Positions 62,040 to 64,000 of a stretch of DNA of 64,000 nt are shown one piece after another (position 1 is the stretch's first letter; each line of letters starts with the position of its first letter). The translations under genes and the position numbers were made by a program. This DNA is from Rotaria macrura (lineage: Eukaryota > Rotifera > Eurotatoria > Philodinida > Philodinidae). Below the pieces are notes generated by a model that saw nothing but the letters and a program-made list of their open reading frames with translations, did not search any database and was not told the DNA's origin. The stretch is taken from assembly GCA_900239685.1 (NCBI GenBank), contig OENT01000982.1, positions 1 through 64,000 of the forward strand, given 5' to 3'.

Positions 62040-64000
62040 GGTTAATGTCTATAGTATAAGAAAAAGATTTTATTATTTTTCTCAACGAAATGAGTATCTA
62101 CCGATAACTGTACAAGTCAAAATTACAGTAGTTTCTCTCTTTTATTTTTGGTAGCAAATATTTAATCGATACATCTACATTGCTCTAAGGTTACTTGCTA
62201 TTGGCACACATCGTTTCATGATGATGCCTCACTTGTCTATCGATAAATACATCTTTTTCTTTCCTTTTTTCCTATCAAAAATTTTAGATCAATATTGAAA
62301 GGCATGTTCGTCACTCATGTAATACTATATGCATCAAACTAATCAGAAAATATCTACATGATACTTTGATCATTGATTATGTTTCTCTACGAAAATGTTT
62401 TGAATAAGCCCACTGTAATAAATCAATCATGTAGAATTGAAATACTAGAATTTTTTAAACATAGATGCAATGCACAATAAACATTAATTCGATAGTTACA
62501 GTTATCACTAATTATAAAGTTGCTTCAAACACTTACTCATTGGAACAAGATCATAAGTTGATACTTTTGTGATGAATCAACTATTTCTTTTTTTCCATTT
62601 TATTTAATGATTGTTGTTACATTTTGGTATAATCAAAGGAAAGAATTAATCGATTGCCTCTGATCCACTAATTTCGACTTAAGATTATGTACGCATCATA
62701 CAGATCTCAATAGATTGTGATGAATACGAACAAAATGTCAAACTAACCATCTGTTGACTTATGATTAGTGTGCTCTTTCTAAAAATGTTCATGTGTATAT
62801 TACGATACACTTTTCAGAAACTTGGTTTTCGAATTCAGGCACGAAACATGTACTATAATTAGAGACATTGATTGAATTAGAACGAGTTTTAGATGCAATT
62901 TCGAAATCTTTAGATTTTATTTCTATTCTGTAGAACACAAATCGAGTATGTTGGGATAGATGAATGATCTAATACCAACTAACTTTTTATAGTCGTAAAC
63001 TTGCAATAGACACTAAAGAAACATCCAAAATTCAGATTGTTTAACTCATCAAAGCTAGTTTGTAAACCGTCGTTGTAAGAATAAACCTCATCACAGGTCC
63101 TTTTCAGTCGAGACTACTTCCGTTGGAGAGCTAGTTTATAGACTAATAGAGAAGTTTTTCATATCTGTCAAAAAAAACATATGCAAAATCACGTATGCTA
63201 CTCAATATATTTCTTGAAATCTGCTCATCGCGTTCAAAGTTGAAAACTATCACAATAGCGAACCTATTGAGCCGATTAGCGTCTAGTGTAAATATTCATC
63301 GAAAGCTTCGAAAAAACTCCTTTCCTACTACTTTAGTTCGAGTTTCCAATTTAATGAATCTATGGCGAAAACATTTTTGTGTTACGGTCTACACAAATTC
63401 AACTCTTTTAGATTTTTACGTGCTAGAGTTATATATATTTGATTGGAAATCTTGAAACCAGCTGACTGATTACTGAACAGTATGCATTCTTTAATGGTAT
63501 GAATGTGGAAAGGGAAATTTCAAGAACCTGCACATAATTAAAAATTCAGATGGTTGTTAACGATGACATATAAACTTCAACTAGACGATCAGCTGAAATA
63601 ACATCATTTTGTTCTGATTATTTATCTTAAATAGGCAAGATGTGAATGGATTTGAGAGTTTTTAGTTTGATTGATAATTGAATTGCTGTGTCTAATACTA
63701 ATATTCAATGCTGAGAAATCACAATTTATTTTTTGCGGTCTTCTTCAGGACATTATCTTCATAAAACAAACTATCGACTTCGAAATACTTCTCCGATATC
63801 CAAGTCTCTTTATAGCATTATGCCTTGAAGCTATCTCTATATGACAAATCCTAAATTCTATCCGAACGACTTTGTTGTATGATAAAAATAAGTATATAAT
63901 AGGGTGAATCCATGGGGTTCCTACCACTTTTTTGGAAAGTGTTTTTTTTTCCATTTTTTTTGTGCCAGAACGGTGGAAGGTCGTCGAAAAACAGCTTCTG
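62040..64000. other. Intergenic, nothing recognised
   Basis: AT-rich sequence upstream of protease copy B to the window end; the part nearest 62040 should be its promoter. Frames at 63195-63455 (+) and 63745-63954 (-) are short and motif-free. No repeats or RNA genes seen. Confidence 0.5.

Noticed and set aside
1..64000. CRISPR arrays, bacterial operons, rRNA genes, telomere repeats, spliced-leader genes
   Set aside because: None seen; the sequence is spliced eukaryotic DNA throughout.

Overview
The window is AT-rich animal nuclear DNA. Most introns are tiny (about 55-75 nt) and GT-AG, and single-exon genes sit next to multi-exon ones. The mix fits a bdelloid rotifer (Adineta/Rotaria/Philodina type): short introns, an intronless orphan GPCR, a decayed F-box/LRR gene, a GH32 fructosidase and bacterial-looking C1 proteases alongside ordinary metazoan genes. 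The organism call is an inference; no species marker such as a spliced-leader gene or telomere repeat was seen.

Layout. 1-3.9 kb: no firm gene, one short hAT-like element. 3.9-4.9 kb (-): two-LIM CSRP/MLP-type protein, five exons. 6.1-7.9 kb (+): secreted GH32 beta-fructosidase with a PAN/apple-like module inserted in its C-terminal sandwich. 9.4-11.1 kb (+): histidine phosphatase of the UBASH3/Sts type with a Gln-rich tail. 11.1-16.4 kb: nothing recognised. 16.4-21.4 kb (+): TM9SF2/4 nonaspanin, 17 exons, two unusually long introns. 24.4 kb (-): tRNA-Thr(AGT). 28.0-39.7 kb (+): a 3,322-residue HECT E3 ligase with SPRY and LamG-like regions, one exon being 7 kb. 40.3-41.4 kb (-): F-box/LRR pseudogene. 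43.6-44.5 kb (-): rhodopsin-like GPCR. 46.9-48.5 kb: a cluster of three inverted-repeat elements, one nested. 50.2-51.9 kb (-): nuclear receptor. 54.5-55.5 kb (+): secreted or anchored LRR protein. 55.9-57.4 and 60.8-62.0 kb (-): tandem C1 cysteine proteases with the same four-exon plan. Between them, at 59.8-60.5 kb, lies a recent palindromic mobile element carrying a 43-codon ORF.

The genes form no operon or pathway; each has its own job (muscle/cytoskeleton LIM adaptor, sugar hydrolysis, phosphatase signalling, Golgi/endosome membrane sorting, ubiquitination, receptors, proteolysis). The least ordinary items are the GH32 with an embedded PAN-like module, the protease pair whose catalytic Cys codon is split by an intron before a 20-nt microexon, and the family of long-inverted-repeat elements. 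Exon joins were inferred by hand from GT/AG sites, reading frame and remembered family patterns; every multi-exon CDS listed sums to a multiple of three.
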